64,000 nt of DNA, taken from contig JAHDBJ010000019.1 in the NCBI GenBank assembly GCA_020630435.1, forward strand, positions 1 through 64,000. Direction: 5' to 3'. The position numbers and the translations under genes are program-made. Origin of the DNA: Saprospiraceae bacterium (GTDB lineage: Bacteria; Bacteroidota; Bacteroidia; Chitinophagales; Saprospiraceae). Shown in pieces: positions 9,990 through 19,575 of the stretch; the first letter of the stretch is position 1, and every line of letters starts with the position of its first letter. Below the pieces are notes generated by a model. The model had not been told where the DNA came from. It saw only the letters and a program-made list of their open reading frames with translations, and searched no databases.

Positions 9990-9993
9990 AACC

Positions 9994-11439
9994 TTGAGTC
10001 AGTTAAGAAGAAAAACATTTCAAGGAATACTTTGGTCTGGTCTTGGACAATTTGTAAATCAATTCCTTAGGATAGCACTCACGATTATCCTTGTGCGTTT
10101 AATAGCCCCAGATGAGTTTGGACTAATGGGAATGGTGATGGTATTTGTAGGCTTTGCAAATGTATTGGTCAATTTTGGATTTGGAGCCTCCATTATCCAG
10201 ATTAAAGACATTAATGAAACAGAGCTCAATACAATTTTTTGGACAAACCTTTTATTTGGAGGTTTTATTGCATTCCTGCTAGTTGTATTTTCAGGTGTAA
10301 TTGCTTCTTTTTATGAAGAAGATCGATTAAGAAATTTATCTATTTTTATATCATTGACCTTTGTTTTTTCATCCCTCAGTTTAGTACAAGATGCACTTTT
10401 TAGGAAAGATCTGAATTTCAAAGCCCTAGAAATCCGAAGAATGATAGCATTAATTGTAAGTGGAGTTATCGCAATTGTTATGGGAGTTTTAGGGTATGGT
10501 GTGTGGAGTTTGGCGGTTTCTCATGTTGTAAATTATTTGATAGCAGCAGTATTAATTTGGTATATAAGTTCTTGGAGACCTAAATTTATCTATAAAATTT
10601 CGTCTCTTAAAAGAATTTTTAAATTTAGCTTTGCCATTTTTACAAATTCTAGTATTAACTATTTTGCATCGAATCTTGACAATTTGTTAATCGGAAAATA
10701 TATCGGTTCTACAGGTTTAGGATACTATTCAAAATCTTTTTCCATTATCTCTTTACCTGTATCGAATATTTCTAGAGTACTTTCAAGAGTGATGTTTCCT
10801 TCTTTTTCAAAAATTCAAGAACAAAAAGAAAAAATTCAAGAAAATTATTTGAATACCACTAGACTTGTAATCTTATTCTCATCTCCTTTGATGATATTAA
10901 TTTTATTATATGCTACATCGTTTGTAAATGTGTTTTTTGGTATAAAGTGGATTGAGATTATTCCAATTGTAAAAATATTTTGTATCTCTGCTATTTGTAT
11001 GTCTATTAATGTACTTCTAGGTACAATTGTTACTTCACAAGGGCGATCAGATTTGATTATTAATGATGCCTTATATAAAAAATCATTATTAATTATAGGA
11101 ATAATTGTAGGGCTAAATTGGGGGCTGATTGGAGTTGCTACTGGAAAAATGATAGCAGATATTATTTCGGTTTTAATTACTTTTTATCATACAAAAAGAG
11201 CGATTAACCTCTCTATATACAAACAAGTGTTAAATGTTGTTGACCTAATATTTTTATCATTAATAAGTGGTTATGCTTCCTTTTATCTTGTAATAGGTTT
11301 ACAAATTGAATCGCATATACTTAATTTTATATTGGGAATGTTCGTTGGTTTTCTAGTTTATGGTCTTTTATTACTAATTTTTTTAAAGAAGGATCTTATG
11401 TTTTTTAAAAATAAGATTATGAGATTAAGGAAAACTTAG
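9994..11439 (+). CDS. Lipopolysaccharide/repeat-unit flippase (WzxC-like)
   Basis: Inner-membrane MOP-superfamily exporter expected to flip undecaprenyl-diphosphate-linked repeat units. The 481 residues have about 12-14 hydrophobic segments and the WzxC-type N-terminus: FQGILWSGLGQFVNQFLRI, then VRLIAPDEFGLMGMV and NFGFGASIIQ. TTG at 9994 is used, 4 bp after the preceding stop. It differs from the second flippase at 62100, which has a different MOP-type N-terminus. With the polymerase at 16566 it supports Wzx/Wzy-dependent assembly. Confidence 0.88.
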   Translation: MSQLRRKTFQGILWSGLGQFVNQFLRIALTIILVRLIAPDEFGLMGMVMVFVGFANVLVNFGFGASIIQIKDINETELNTIFWTNLLFGGFIAFLLVVFSGVIASFYEEDRLRNLSIFISLTFVFSSLSLVQDALFRKDLNFKALEIRRMIALIVSGVIAIVMGVLGYGVWSLAVSHVVNYLIAAVLIWYISSWRPKFIYKISSLKRIFKFSFAIFTNSSINYFASNLDNLLIGKYIGSTGLGYYSKSFSIISLPVSNISRVLSRVMFPSFSKIQEQKEKIQENYLNTTRLVILFSSPLMILILLYATSFVNVFFGIKWIEIIPIVKIFCISAICMSINVLLGTIVTSQGRSDLIINDALYKKSLLIIGIIVGLNWGLIGVATGKMIADIISVLITFYHTKRAINLSIYKQVLNVVDLIFLSLISGYASFYLVIGLQIESHILNFILGMFVGFLVYGLLLLIFLKKDLMFFKNKIMRLRKT

Positions 11440-11444
11440 ATTTT

Positions 11445-12224
11445 ATGAATAGAATTTTGATAATTATAGGGATGCATAGATCAGGAACATCTATGGTTAC
11501 AAATTGGCTAAATAAGTGTGGTTTGAAAGTTGGTGATAATCTATTAGGGGCAAAGGAAGGAAATGTAAACGGGCATTTTGAGGATATAGATTTTTTAAAC
11601 TTTCATGAAAACATTTTAAGATATAATAAATTGAATTTTAAGGTGAAAGCTCAAGATAAAATTGAATTACCTGAAAATTTTAAACAAGAAGCGCAGGGAT
11701 TAATAAAGAAAAAAAATAAACTAGAAGAGTGGGGTTGGAAAGATCCAAGAACCTGTCTTTTTTTATCAGAATGGTCAAAAATAACACCAAATGCAAAGTA
11801 TTTAATTATTTTTCGAAGACCTATCGAAATAGCATCTTCGATTTATAGACGAGAACTCAAATTTGCAAAAAAACATAAAAATTTTATTAAGGTATTGAAA
11901 ATGAAATTGAAACAAAAAAAGCAATTCACCAATAACCTTGAAGTTTGGTATAGGTATAATCTTGATATCCTCAATTTTATAAAAAAATGTTCTCCTGAAA
12001 AATATATCCTTTTAGAATATTCTGATATTGTTCAATCTGATGAAAAAGTTATAAAATCAATAAATGAAAATTGGGGCTTTGACTTACAGAATTATCCTAT
12101 CAATAAAATATTTAATCCCAAATTGCTGAAAAAACAAGTTACAAACAGTATTCCCCTACCTAATAAATATAGTGATTTATATGAAGCATTACAACTCCAT
12201 AAAACAAAGAATTTATTGGATTAA
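11445..12224 (+). CDS. Sulfotransferase family protein (first of three)
   Basis: Predicted PAPS-dependent sulfotransferase acting on a glycan. The 259-residue protein opens with a P-loop-like 5'-phosphosulfate-binding motif, GMHRSGTSMVTNWL (from residue 9), and has a putative 3'-phosphate-binding segment FRRPIEIASSIYR near residue 125. WGWKDPRTCLFLSEW between them is common in this family. No signal peptide is present, so it should be cytoplasmic and act on nucleotide- or lipid-linked intermediates. It follows the flippase by 5 bp. The acceptor is unknown. cysD and cysN at the start of the locus support a sulfation pathway. Confidence 0.82.
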   Translation: MNRILIIIGMHRSGTSMVTNWLNKCGLKVGDNLLGAKEGNVNGHFEDIDFLNFHENILRYNKLNFKVKAQDKIELPENFKQEAQGLIKKKNKLEEWGWKDPRTCLFLSEWSKITPNAKYLIIFRRPIEIASSIYRRELKFAKKHKNFIKVLKMKLKQKKQFTNNLEVWYRYNLDILNFIKKCSPEKYILLEYSDIVQSDEKVIKSINENWGFDLQNYPINKIFNPKLLKKQVTNSIPLPNKYSDLYEALQLHKTKNLLD

Positions 12225-12242
12225 AAGATTGAAATTATTTAA

Positions 12243-12401
12243 ATGCTAAAATTATTTTTTCTGAGAGTGTTTGTGTTTGTTGGCTTTGCCTTTTATGTGA
12301 TTTTGAAAATGGAAGATTTGGTGATAGCCAAAAAACTACCTCAAAAGAAGGTGGATAGTCAAGAATTAATCATTTTCTTTACTTATAATACTGTACTATG
12401 A
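12243..12401 (+). CDS. Small hypothetical membrane protein, coupled to the next gene
   Basis: A 52-codon ORF starting with ATG in an otherwise empty gap. The protein begins MLKLFFLRVFVFVGFAFYV, one hydrophobic segment, followed by a short charged tail with several lysines. Its TGA overlaps the ATG of the following GT2 gene (ATGA at 12398-12401), the same coupling used elsewhere in this cluster, which is the main reason to consider it real. I recognise no family. It could be a leftover of a longer membrane protein or simply a leader that couples translation. Confidence 0.4.
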   Translation: MLKLFFLRVFVFVGFAFYVILKMEDLVIAKKLPQKKVDSQELIIFFTYNTVL

Positions 12402-13345
12402 AAGTAGAACAACCTTTAGTTAGTGTCGTTGTCATAACTTATAACCAAGAAGACTTTATTGAAGAAACACTTATAAATATTGTGAAACAAAAAGTTAGCT
12501 TTCCAATAGAAGTCTTAGTAGGGGATGATTGTTCAAAAGATTCGACTAGAGAAATATTGAAACAGTTTGAAAAAAAATACTCATTTATTAGAGTTTTATA
12601 TCATAAAAATAATTTGGGCTTGGTAAATAATTTTATTCAAACGATTTCTGCTACAAAAGGAAAATATATAGCTATTTGTGAAGGCGATGATTATTGGGTA
12701 GATGAAGACAAATTAGAACGACAGTTTAATCTTTTAGAAAATAAAAAAGATTGTTCTGTTTGTTTTCATTCTTGTATGATTACTCAAAATGGCAAAAATT
12801 TCATGCCTCCAACTAAGATAAAAAAATGGTCTAAAGATAAAGAGTTGAGTCTTATTGATGCCTTGAATGAAGGTGTCGGATATACTCTATCTATGATGTT
12901 TCGACGAGAAGTTTACGACAGATTGGATAAAGACCTCTTTCGTAAATATAGTTTATACGATTGGATACTAAAATTTCATTGTTTACTTGCAGGACAAGGA
13001 TATTTTCTGAAAGATAGAATGGGGGTTTATCGAAGACATGAACTCCAACAATCTCTTGTCCTTATCAATAAAGTATCGGTTTATAATATTAGAAAGTCTT
13101 TTTTAAATGATTTGTTAGCTTCTTTTGAAGGAGATAAATTTGAAAAAGAAAGAACCTTGATCCAAGACTATCTAGCTCGTTTAGAGTTTTCAATGTGTCG
13201 ATTCTTTATGAAAAAGTTTAAACCCATTTCAGCATTAAAACATTTTTATATTTTTTGGAATAAATCAAAAAATATAAAAACCAATAATATTATCTGGGAT
13301 GCTCATTTAAAAACACCTGTTAGTAGAACACTAACAGCAAAATAA
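12398..13345 (+). CDS. Family 2 glycosyltransferase
   Basis: Cytoplasmic GT-A inverting glycosyltransferase of 315 residues. The N-terminal domain has VSVVVITYNQEDFIEETL (about residues 8-25), VGDDCSKDSTREIL for nucleotide binding and CEGDDYWVDEDKL, which carries the DxD-type metal site. The C-terminal part has no strong signature. The start overlaps the small upstream ORF by 4 nt. Donor and acceptor cannot be deduced; it should add one residue to the repeat unit. Confidence 0.88.
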   Translation: MKVEQPLVSVVVITYNQEDFIEETLINIVKQKVSFPIEVLVGDDCSKDSTREILKQFEKKYSFIRVLYHKNNLGLVNNFIQTISATKGKYIAICEGDDYWVDEDKLERQFNLLENKKDCSVCFHSCMITQNGKNFMPPTKIKKWSKDKELSLIDALNEGVGYTLSMMFRREVYDRLDKDLFRKYSLYDWILKFHCLLAGQGYFLKDRMGVYRRHELQQSLVLINKVSVYNIRKSFLNDLLASFEGDKFEKERTLIQDYLARLEFSMCRFFMKKFKPISALKHFYIFWNKSKNIKTNNIIWDAHLKTPVSRTLTAK

Positions 13346-13380
13346 TATAAATTTGTTTTTTTAACCAATATTAATAATTC

Positions 13381-14436
13381 ATGAATAGTCTTTTAGTTAC
13401 AGGTTCTTCTGGATTAATCGGATCAGAAGTCGTTCGTCATTTTGATGCCTTAGGCTGGAAAATCTATGGTGTCGATAATAATATGCGTGCAGATTTTTTT
13501 GGTCCCAAAGGAGATACAAGATGGAACCAAAGTCAATTACTTAAAAGTTGTAATAATTTTGAACACGTAGAGTTAGATATAAGAAATAGGCAAGGTGTCT
13601 TGGATTTATTTAAAGAACTGCGCCCTACACATATTGCTCATACTGCAGCACAACCCAGTCATGATTTGGCAGCATCCAGACCATTTGATGATTTTGATGT
13701 AAATGCAGTTGGAACACTAAATCTGCTTGAAGCTGCTCGACAGTTTTGTCCTGAAAGTCCATTTGCTCATATGAGTACTAATAAAGTATATGGAGATGCA
13801 CCAAATAATCTTAACCTTATTGAACACGAAACAAGATGGGATTATGGTGATGTAGAATATGAAGATGGAATAAAAGAGTCTTTTACCATTGATCAATCAA
13901 AACATTCTCTTTTTGGAGCTTCCAAGGTAGCTGCTGATATTATGGTTCAAGAATATGGTCGTTATTTTAATATGCCAACTTGTGCTTTGAGAGGTGGATG
14001 TTTAACAGGACCTAATCATTCAGGAGTAGAATTGCATGGCTTCCTGAGTTATTTAATAAAAGTAAATATTATTGGTGGAGAATATACCATTTTTGGGTAC
14101 AAAGGCAAGCAAGTGAGAGATAATATTCATTCATATGATGTTGCTCGTTTTATAGAGGAATTCTTTAAGGCTCCCAGATTTGGAGAAGTCTATAATATTG
14201 GCGGTGGAAGAGATAATTCTACTTCAATTTTAGAAGCATTTGATAGAGTAGCAAATATTACAGGTAAACCCATGAATTATAAATATTCAGAAAAAAATAG
14301 AGAAGGGGATCATATCTGTTATATCTCGGACTTATCTAAAATGAAAGATCATTATCCAGATTGGGATATTACAAAACCACTTCAGACAGTTTTTGAAGAA
14401 ATTGTGGCATCTTGGGATAAAAGATTAGTATCATGA
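13381..14436 (+). CDS. NAD-dependent epimerase, CDP-paratose 2-epimerase-like SDR
   Basis: Extended short-chain dehydrogenase/reductase of 351 residues. It has the Rossmann motif [16 protein letters not shown] at the N-terminus, [19 protein letters not shown] and [11 protein letters not shown], a pattern resembling CDP-paratose/tyvelose 2-epimerases (RfbE). The usual YxxxK pair reads F178-G-A-S-K182, so Phe stands where catalytic Tyr is expected. This may be a subfamily trait or a change of chemistry. No CDP-glucose pathway genes are nearby, so the substrate is open. Its last four bases overlap the next gene. Confidence 0.78.
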   Translation: MNSLLVTGSSGLIGSEVVRHFDALGWKIYGVDNNMRADFFGPKGDTRWNQSQLLKSCNNFEHVELDIRNRQGVLDLFKELRPTHIAHTAAQPSHDLAASRPFDDFDVNAVGTLNLLEAARQFCPESPFAHMSTNKVYGDAPNNLNLIEHETRWDYGDVEYEDGIKESFTIDQSKHSLFGASKVAADIMVQEYGRYFNMPTCALRGGCLTGPNHSGVELHGFLSYLIKVNIIGGEYTIFGYKGKQVRDNIHSYDVARFIEEFFKAPRFGEVYNIGGGRDNSTSILEAFDRVANITGKPMNYKYSEKNREGDHICYISDLSKMKDHYPDWDITKPLQTVFEEIVASWDKRLVS

Positions 14437-15209
14437 AATTTTTTGTCCATATAGAAAAAGCGGGTGGAACAAGTTTGCACCATTGTTTATTAAACTCATT
14501 TTCAGATTATACTATATTACCCCCTGTCCGTAGAGGCTATGGTAAAAGGTATGAAATAGATGACTTTAAAAAAATAGAACGTTTCGTAGGAAAGGCTACT
14601 TTTTATGGAGGTCATCAAGTATCATCTATACCAAATCTTTCAGATTTTGGAGACAATCATCAATATATTACCTTTATCAGAAATCCAGTAGAACGCTGTT
14701 TATCTCATATTAACTGGTTGATGCATACAAGAAATGATTATACCATAGATGAATTACTCAAAGGTGATCGTTTAGACAATATTATGTGTTTTAGGATTAG
14801 TGGGAAAAAATCATTTGTAGATACTAAAGAACATATTCTTAATAGACAATATTTTGTTGGAATTATGGAGCGTTTTGATGAATCCATTTTTCTATTATCC
14901 CACTGGTTGGGGGTTAATAATATGCATTACAAAAAAGCAAATGTGTTAAGAAAAGAACAAAAACAATTAAAGACAGAAGATTTAACAGAGCAGCAAATAC
15001 AAAGATTGAAAGAAAAAAATGAAGAAGATATTAAGTTATACAAATTTGTTTTGGATAATTTATATCCTATGGTTAAATCAAAGCTTCTTTTTGATAAGCA
15101 AAAATTTGAGACTTGGAAAATGGAGAACCAAGCGTTTAAAGGTGTTGGTAGATGGTTGGTTTTAAAAAATAAATTAAGAGGAAAAATAATAAAAAAAATA
15201 ATCAGTTGA
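14433..15209 (+). CDS. Sulfotransferase family 2-like protein (second of three)
   Basis: A 258-residue protein beginning [18 protein letters not shown], the 5'-phosphosulfate loop of the carbohydrate sulfotransferase type related to heparan 2-O and chondroitin enzymes. A second site, [16 protein letters not shown] (around residue 90), matches the 3'-phosphate-binding segment with its conserved R and S. No signal peptide or membrane segment is seen. It overlaps both neighbours by 4 nt (ATGA at 14433; TTGA at 15206), so it is probably translated with them. Sulfate acceptor unknown. Confidence 0.8.
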   Translation: MKFFVHIEKAGGTSLHHCLLNSFSDYTILPPVRRGYGKRYEIDDFKKIERFVGKATFYGGHQVSSIPNLSDFGDNHQYITFIRNPVERCLSHINWLMHTRNDYTIDELLKGDRLDNIMCFRISGKKSFVDTKEHILNRQYFVGIMERFDESIFLLSHWLGVNNMHYKKANVLRKEQKQLKTEDLTEQQIQRLKEKNEEDIKLYKFVLDNLYPMVKSKLLFDKQKFETWKMENQAFKGVGRWLVLKNKLRGKIIKKIIS

Positions 15210-16357
15210 GTAGAAAAATATTATTAGTAAGTTGGGCAATTCCACCTATAACTGGAGGATCTGCCGAAATTGTAGAGAATTTGGCTCAAAATTTCTCAAA
15301 AGATGAATTAGTTGTACTAGGAGGGAAAAGATTATTTCATAAAGATCCAGTTAGAAGTCCTCAATTTCCTAAAGTATATTATCACTTTACAGAAATTAAT
15401 GTCAAAGGACGAGGAGATAGGTATTTTAAAAAAATTAGAGCTTTTCGGTTTAAATCTCTTATAAACAGAATAAAAAAGATTATTGATGAGGAGAAGATTG
15501 ATTATGTTCTAGCAGTATATCCAGATGATTTTTATTGTCTCGCAGCTTGTCGAGCAGCTAAGGAAAAAAAACTACCTTTTAGTTCGTACTTTCACAATAC
15601 GTATGTAGAAAATAAGGCATTAAAAAATCCAGAAAAATATAATATTCAAGATGAAATTTTTGAGTATTCTCAAAATATTTTTGTGATGAGTGATGGGATG
15701 AAAAGGTATTATGAAAGTAAGTATAAATACGATAAGTTTATTTCGTTGGTTCATACGTTTAATGCGTATCCAGATAAAAAATTACATACGGGTATACCAG
15801 GTAACAAAAAAGATCATTATAAATTAGTAGCTATAGGGAATTTTAATGATTCAAATATGGATGCTACAACTAGATTTCTTTCTGTTATAAAAAACAATCC
15901 CAAATACTCTTTAAGTGTGTACACTCATGTACCCAAATTATTGTTGAGACAGAGAGGTTTAGATGTCAATCATATTAACCATATGGGATTAATTGATCCC
16001 AAAGAAGTTAACAAAGCTTTGCAGGATTTTGATATCTGTATTTTAACACATGGTTTTAAAGGAGATTATGGAGAAGTAGAGTATAAAACTATTTTTCCTA
16101 CTAGAACGATTCCTTTTTTATTATCAGGCAAACCAATCTTTGCTCATTCACCAAGTAACTCGTTTTTGAATGATTTTTTGAACGAAAATGAATGTGCAAT
16201 GTTAGTAGACAAAGCAGACAAAACTATAATTTTAGAAAACTTAGAAAAACTATGTTCTGATAGTACATTGCAACAAAAACTTGTCGATAGAGCAATTAAA
16301 ACTTCAGAGAAGTTTTATGGGCCAAATATATCTAAAAAATTAATAGATTGTTTGTGA
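15206..16357 (+). CDS. GT-B glycosyltransferase, family 4-like
   Basis: A 383-residue protein with an N-terminal segment typical of GT4 enzymes: ILLVSWAIPPITGGSAEIVENL, where the GGS loop precedes the acceptor helix. The C-terminal region has IFPTRTIPFLLSGKPIFAHSP, the donor-side part of the fold, but no classical E-x7-E pair was clear. The start is TTG in a TTGA overlap with the preceding stop. Probably a cytoplasmic retaining glycosyltransferase; sugar specificity is not readable. Confidence 0.78.
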   Translation: MSRKILLVSWAIPPITGGSAEIVENLAQNFSKDELVVLGGKRLFHKDPVRSPQFPKVYYHFTEINVKGRGDRYFKKIRAFRFKSLINRIKKIIDEEKIDYVLAVYPDDFYCLAACRAAKEKKLPFSSYFHNTYVENKALKNPEKYNIQDEIFEYSQNIFVMSDGMKRYYESKYKYDKFISLVHTFNAYPDKKLHTGIPGNKKDHYKLVAIGNFNDSNMDATTRFLSVIKNNPKYSLSVYTHVPKLLLRQRGLDVNHINHMGLIDPKEVNKALQDFDICILTHGFKGDYGEVEYKTIFPTRTIPFLLSGKPIFAHSPSNSFLNDFLNENECAMLVDKADKTIILENLEKLCSDSTLQQKLVDRAIKTSEKFYGPNISKKLIDCL

Positions 16358-16371
16358 AACTTTTTTTTATT

Positions 16372-16542
16372 TAATGAAGCTGTTTAAAAATAGAAGACTC
16401 CATTATTTAGAAGTCATGGTATCTCAATATTTCAGCTAATTCTTTTCACTGTAGCTAAGGCTACAAAAAAAGAATGGAGCTTTAGCTTGAAATACAAGCA
16501 CTTCTAACTAAAATAATCCTTTATTATTAAACGACTTCAATT
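16372..16542. repeat. Large imperfect palindrome, MITE-like
   Basis: The 208 bp gap between the glycosyltransferase and the polymerase is mostly one long imperfect inverted repeat. The left end (taatgaagctgtttaa) pairs with the right end (ttaaacgacttcaatt). Further in, attatttagaagt pairs with acttctaactaaaataat, and tatttcagcta with tagcttgaaata. The centre is a perfect small hairpin, gtagc-taag-gctac (16451-16464). No ORF lies inside. The shape suits a miniature inverted-repeat element or its remnant. It could also act as a transcription attenuator before the polymerase. Confidence 0.6.
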
Positions 16543-16565
16543 GGAAAAGCAATTTATTCTAAATA

Positions 16566-17819
16566 ATGAAGTTAGAAAAAATAGTAAAAAATATAATTTA
16601 TATATATGTTTTTCTAATTCCTTTTGAGCATATACTTGAACACTTTTTTGGAATAGATACTATATTTAAGCCATATCGAACTTTCGGTATGATTTTTATC
16701 ATTTTTTCATTCCTATATATAATTACTAGAAATAAGAAGATAGTTATAAAGAAAATAGATATACCTCTTTATGGTGTCTATGTTATAATTCTCTTAGTTT
16801 CCTTTTTCCAGATGTTTTTTGGGGTCTTTAGTATGGCATTGTTTCTAAATGCTATAAATCAGGTTTCTTTATATATTTTGATCTTTTTTTGTATGAAAAA
16901 CTTTGATTGGACCTTCAAAGAAATAATAAAAATATTGATTTCTGTTTCAATTGGTATTACTATCAATAATATATATACGATATATACATTAGTAGAAATT
17001 GGTTCGTTAGCAGCATTACTTACCCGAAGTCCAGGTTTTATGGATAACTCTAATGGTTTTGCATTAGCAAATTGTATCGTTATTATTGTTTGTATTTTTG
17101 GAATGTTAAAGTTGAAAAATAGGATTTATCCTATTCTTATCTTTCCCTTTCTCCTCCTTTCTTTAGTCTGTATTCCACTATCAGGTTCTAGAACTGCAGT
17201 ACTTATTATTGGAATGATATTTCTTATGGTGTTTTTATTTTATTTCAATTTTAGAAGTAAGCTCATAACAATAGGTGTAACTGGATTAATTCTTATATCA
17301 GTTTTCAGTTCCTCACAAATGAGTATGCTATTTTATTCTACTTCTATTGTTGAAAGAGCTACTAATGTAGAGCATACAGGGGGGTTTCAAAGGGACGTTA
17401 GACTGTATATCTGGGAAGCAGGAATAAGTGCAGGGAAAGATTACAGCTTTATGGGATTAGGGTTAGCACAATTTCTAAACTATGATAACTTTAAAAAATA
17501 TATGTTGGATATAAATCCTTTCTTGGCAAATAGAGGCACAGGATTAGGATTGCATAATGATTATTTGAATGTTTTAATTGAAGGGGGGGGCGTAGCATTT
17601 ATAATGTTTATTTTTTTTTGGGGTAAAGTGTTTTTACAGACATTGTTAAGAAACTTAAGAAAGAAAGTACACAAAAATGATAAAATCTTATCTCAGATTC
17701 AGTTACTTTTATTTTTTAGCTTGTCATTGTTTGGTTGTTTTACTGTTACACAACTTAGCCCTTTGAATTGGCTAATGAAAGGATTAATAACTATCATTCC
17801 AAATGATTCAGACTATTAA
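16566..17819 (+). CDS. O-antigen polymerase/ligase family membrane protein (Wzy-like)
   Basis: Polytopic inner-membrane protein of 417 residues with about ten hydrophobic segments and one large periplasmic loop. PLSGSRTAVLIIGMIFLM and GLGLHNDYLNVLIEGGGVAF match the conserved parts of the O-antigen ligase/polymerase (Wzy_C) family. With the WzxC-like flippase nearby, polymerisation of flipped repeat units is the likely role; a WaaL-type ligase cannot be excluded, as the two are hard to separate by sequence. It comes after a palindromic element rather than a tight junction, so it may have its own promoter. Confidence 0.85.
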   Translation: MKLEKIVKNIIYIYVFLIPFEHILEHFFGIDTIFKPYRTFGMIFIIFSFLYIITRNKKIVIKKIDIPLYGVYVIILLVSFFQMFFGVFSMALFLNAINQVSLYILIFFCMKNFDWTFKEIIKILISVSIGITINNIYTIYTLVEIGSLAALLTRSPGFMDNSNGFALANCIVIIVCIFGMLKLKNRIYPILIFPFLLLSLVCIPLSGSRTAVLIIGMIFLMVFLFYFNFRSKLITIGVTGLILISVFSSSQMSMLFYSTSIVERATNVEHTGGFQRDVRLYIWEAGISAGKDYSFMGLGLAQFLNYDNFKKYMLDINPFLANRGTGLGLHNDYLNVLIEGGGVAFIMFIFFWGKVFLQTLLRNLRKKVHKNDKILSQIQLLLFFSLSLFGCFTVTQLSPLNWLMKGLITIIPNDSDY

Positions 17820-17900
17820 AAATAGAACAATTGACAATCCTTAAACAAGCTCTAAAAGAAAGACCTACTTTTTATCATCTTTGATTTAATGTTATTATAA

Positions 17901-18452
17901 GTGAAACTAATAAAAAATAGTATTTGGTTTAGAGGCTTTGGAGTATTAAGATTTCTTTTTGTAAAAATCTGGTTTTCTAAAAGATTTGTAACTAAAGGTC
18001 TATCCTTAATAGGTAGTAGGTGTTCTATTCTTATTAAGAGAGAAGCCTGCATTACTTTGGGCAATAAAGTAATACTAAGCGAAGGAAGTGAATTACAAAC
18101 AAGTGGAAAGATAGTAATAGGCTCGAATACAAGCATTAATAAAAATTCTAGAATTATTGCATTAGAGAATATTACAATAGGTGAAAGAGTTGCAATTGCC
18201 CAATTTGTTACAATACTAGATCATGACCATAGTCTTGTAAAAAAAGAAAATAGATTTCAACTGGAGGGCTACATTACTGCTCCAATTACTATCGGAAATG
18301 ATGTATGGATAGCAGATAAAGTTACCATATTAAAAGGGGTGAGTATTGGTGATAATGTAATTATCGGGGCACATTCTGTTGTAACTAAAGATATTCCTTC
18401 TAATTGTATTGCAGCAGGAATTCCTGCTAAGATTATAAAATATTTAGATTAA
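17901..18452 (+). CDS. Hexapeptide-repeat acyltransferase
   Basis: Left-handed beta-helix O-acyltransferase of 183 residues. Hexapeptide turns run from about residue 50, for example ITIGERVAIAQFVTILDHDH, where the DHDH segment holds the likely catalytic histidine, then ITIGNDVWIADKVTILKGV and the closing PSNCIAAGIPAKII. The start is GTG at 17901. Such enzymes acetylate a sugar hydroxyl using acetyl-CoA in the cytoplasm. The acceptor is probably a residue of the repeat unit. The next gene begins 6 bp later. Confidence 0.85.
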   Translation: MKLIKNSIWFRGFGVLRFLFVKIWFSKRFVTKGLSLIGSRCSILIKREACITLGNKVILSEGSELQTSGKIVIGSNTSINKNSRIIALENITIGERVAIAQFVTILDHDHSLVKKENRFQLEGYITAPITIGNDVWIADKVTILKGVSIGDNVIIGAHSVVTKDIPSNCIAAGIPAKIIKYLD

Positions 18453-18458
18453 ATAAAA

Positions 18459-19571
18459 GTGAAAAAAATACTACTTGTTGGACCATATGTAAAGAATAAG
18501 CAAAACAGCAAAGCTTATGGAGGAGGAACAGGAGGATATGTTCGTAATATGATTACCTATATTAATTATTTTAAATCTCCTAATTTTAAAATAATTCCTT
18601 GTTTCAATACCTTTAGAGGGCAGTTAAAACTTGACTTTTTTGTTTGGCGTTTTTTTATAGATAGTACAAATTTTATTAAAGAAATATATAAGAATAAACC
18701 CGATGCTGTTCATATATTAGGGCAATATAGAACTGCTATACCAAGAGAGTTTTTTATATGTTTTATTGCTAACTTAATGAGCATTCCAATTCTATATGAG
18801 TTAAAAGCAGGTGATTTTATTAATTGGTATACCCGCACCAATAATAGAATATTTAAATGGATGGCAAAATATGTGTGTAAAAAATCTGGTAAATTACTAG
18901 TAGAAGGGGTAAAATATATTCCTTTTTTAAAAGAAGAATTTAATCTTGAATCAACCTATTTTCCTAATTATATTCCAAGCGCTATAATACCTCAAACAAC
19001 TACATCTAAATTAACAGGAAATTCTTTAAAAATGCTTTTTGTAGGATATTGTTATAGAGGAAAAGGTGTCTTTGAACTTATCGAAGCTTGTAATATTTCT
19101 GCAAAAAAAGGAATAAAAATAGAGCTTACTCTTGTAGGGCAAGAGCACGAGGAATTTTCACAATGGTTAGATAACAAGGAAATTAGTGAGAACCTTACGA
19201 TCAATCGAAAAGGGCGACAATCCTATGATTTCGTTCTTGACCAATTCTCAAAAAACGATGTTTATTGTTATCCTACTAGGCATTCAGGAGAAGGGCATAA
19301 TAATACTATCAATGAGGCTATGATGTTTGGATTAATTATAATAACAACCAAACAAGGGTTTTTAGGTTCTATTATTACAGATAAAAACGGTTATAGTATT
19401 GATACAATCGATCCACCAGTAATTGCAAAAACAATTGACTCAATTATAAAATTTCCTGAACTTGCAAAAACTAAAGGTCAAAAAGCTAAAGAAACGTTGG
19501 TCACTCAATTTAGTTCAGATAAATTATATCCAATTTTAGAAAAAGCATACTTTACTCTAACCTCTAAATAG
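18459..19571 (+). CDS. Family 4 glycosyltransferase
   Basis: Retaining GT-B glycosyltransferase of 370 residues. The acceptor-side loop reads AYGGGTGGYVRNMITYI (about residues 19-35), and the donor domain has a good E-x7-E motif in GEGHNNTINEAMMFG near residue 285. The GTG start lies 6 bp after the acyltransferase stop. No membrane segment. It should add one sugar to the lipid-linked repeat unit; the sugar is unknown. Confidence 0.87.
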   Translation: MKKILLVGPYVKNKQNSKAYGGGTGGYVRNMITYINYFKSPNFKIIPCFNTFRGQLKLDFFVWRFFIDSTNFIKEIYKNKPDAVHILGQYRTAIPREFFICFIANLMSIPILYELKAGDFINWYTRTNNRIFKWMAKYVCKKSGKLLVEGVKYIPFLKEEFNLESTYFPNYIPSAIIPQTTTSKLTGNSLKMLFVGYCYRGKGVFELIEACNISAKKGIKIELTLVGQEHEEFSQWLDNKEISENLTINRKGRQSYDFVLDQFSKNDVYCYPTRHSGEGHNNTINEAMMFGLIIITTKQGFLGSIITDKNGYSIDTIDPPVIAKTIDSIIKFPELAKTKGQKAKETLVTQFSSDKLYPILEKAYFTLTSK

Positions 19572-19575
19572 TAAA

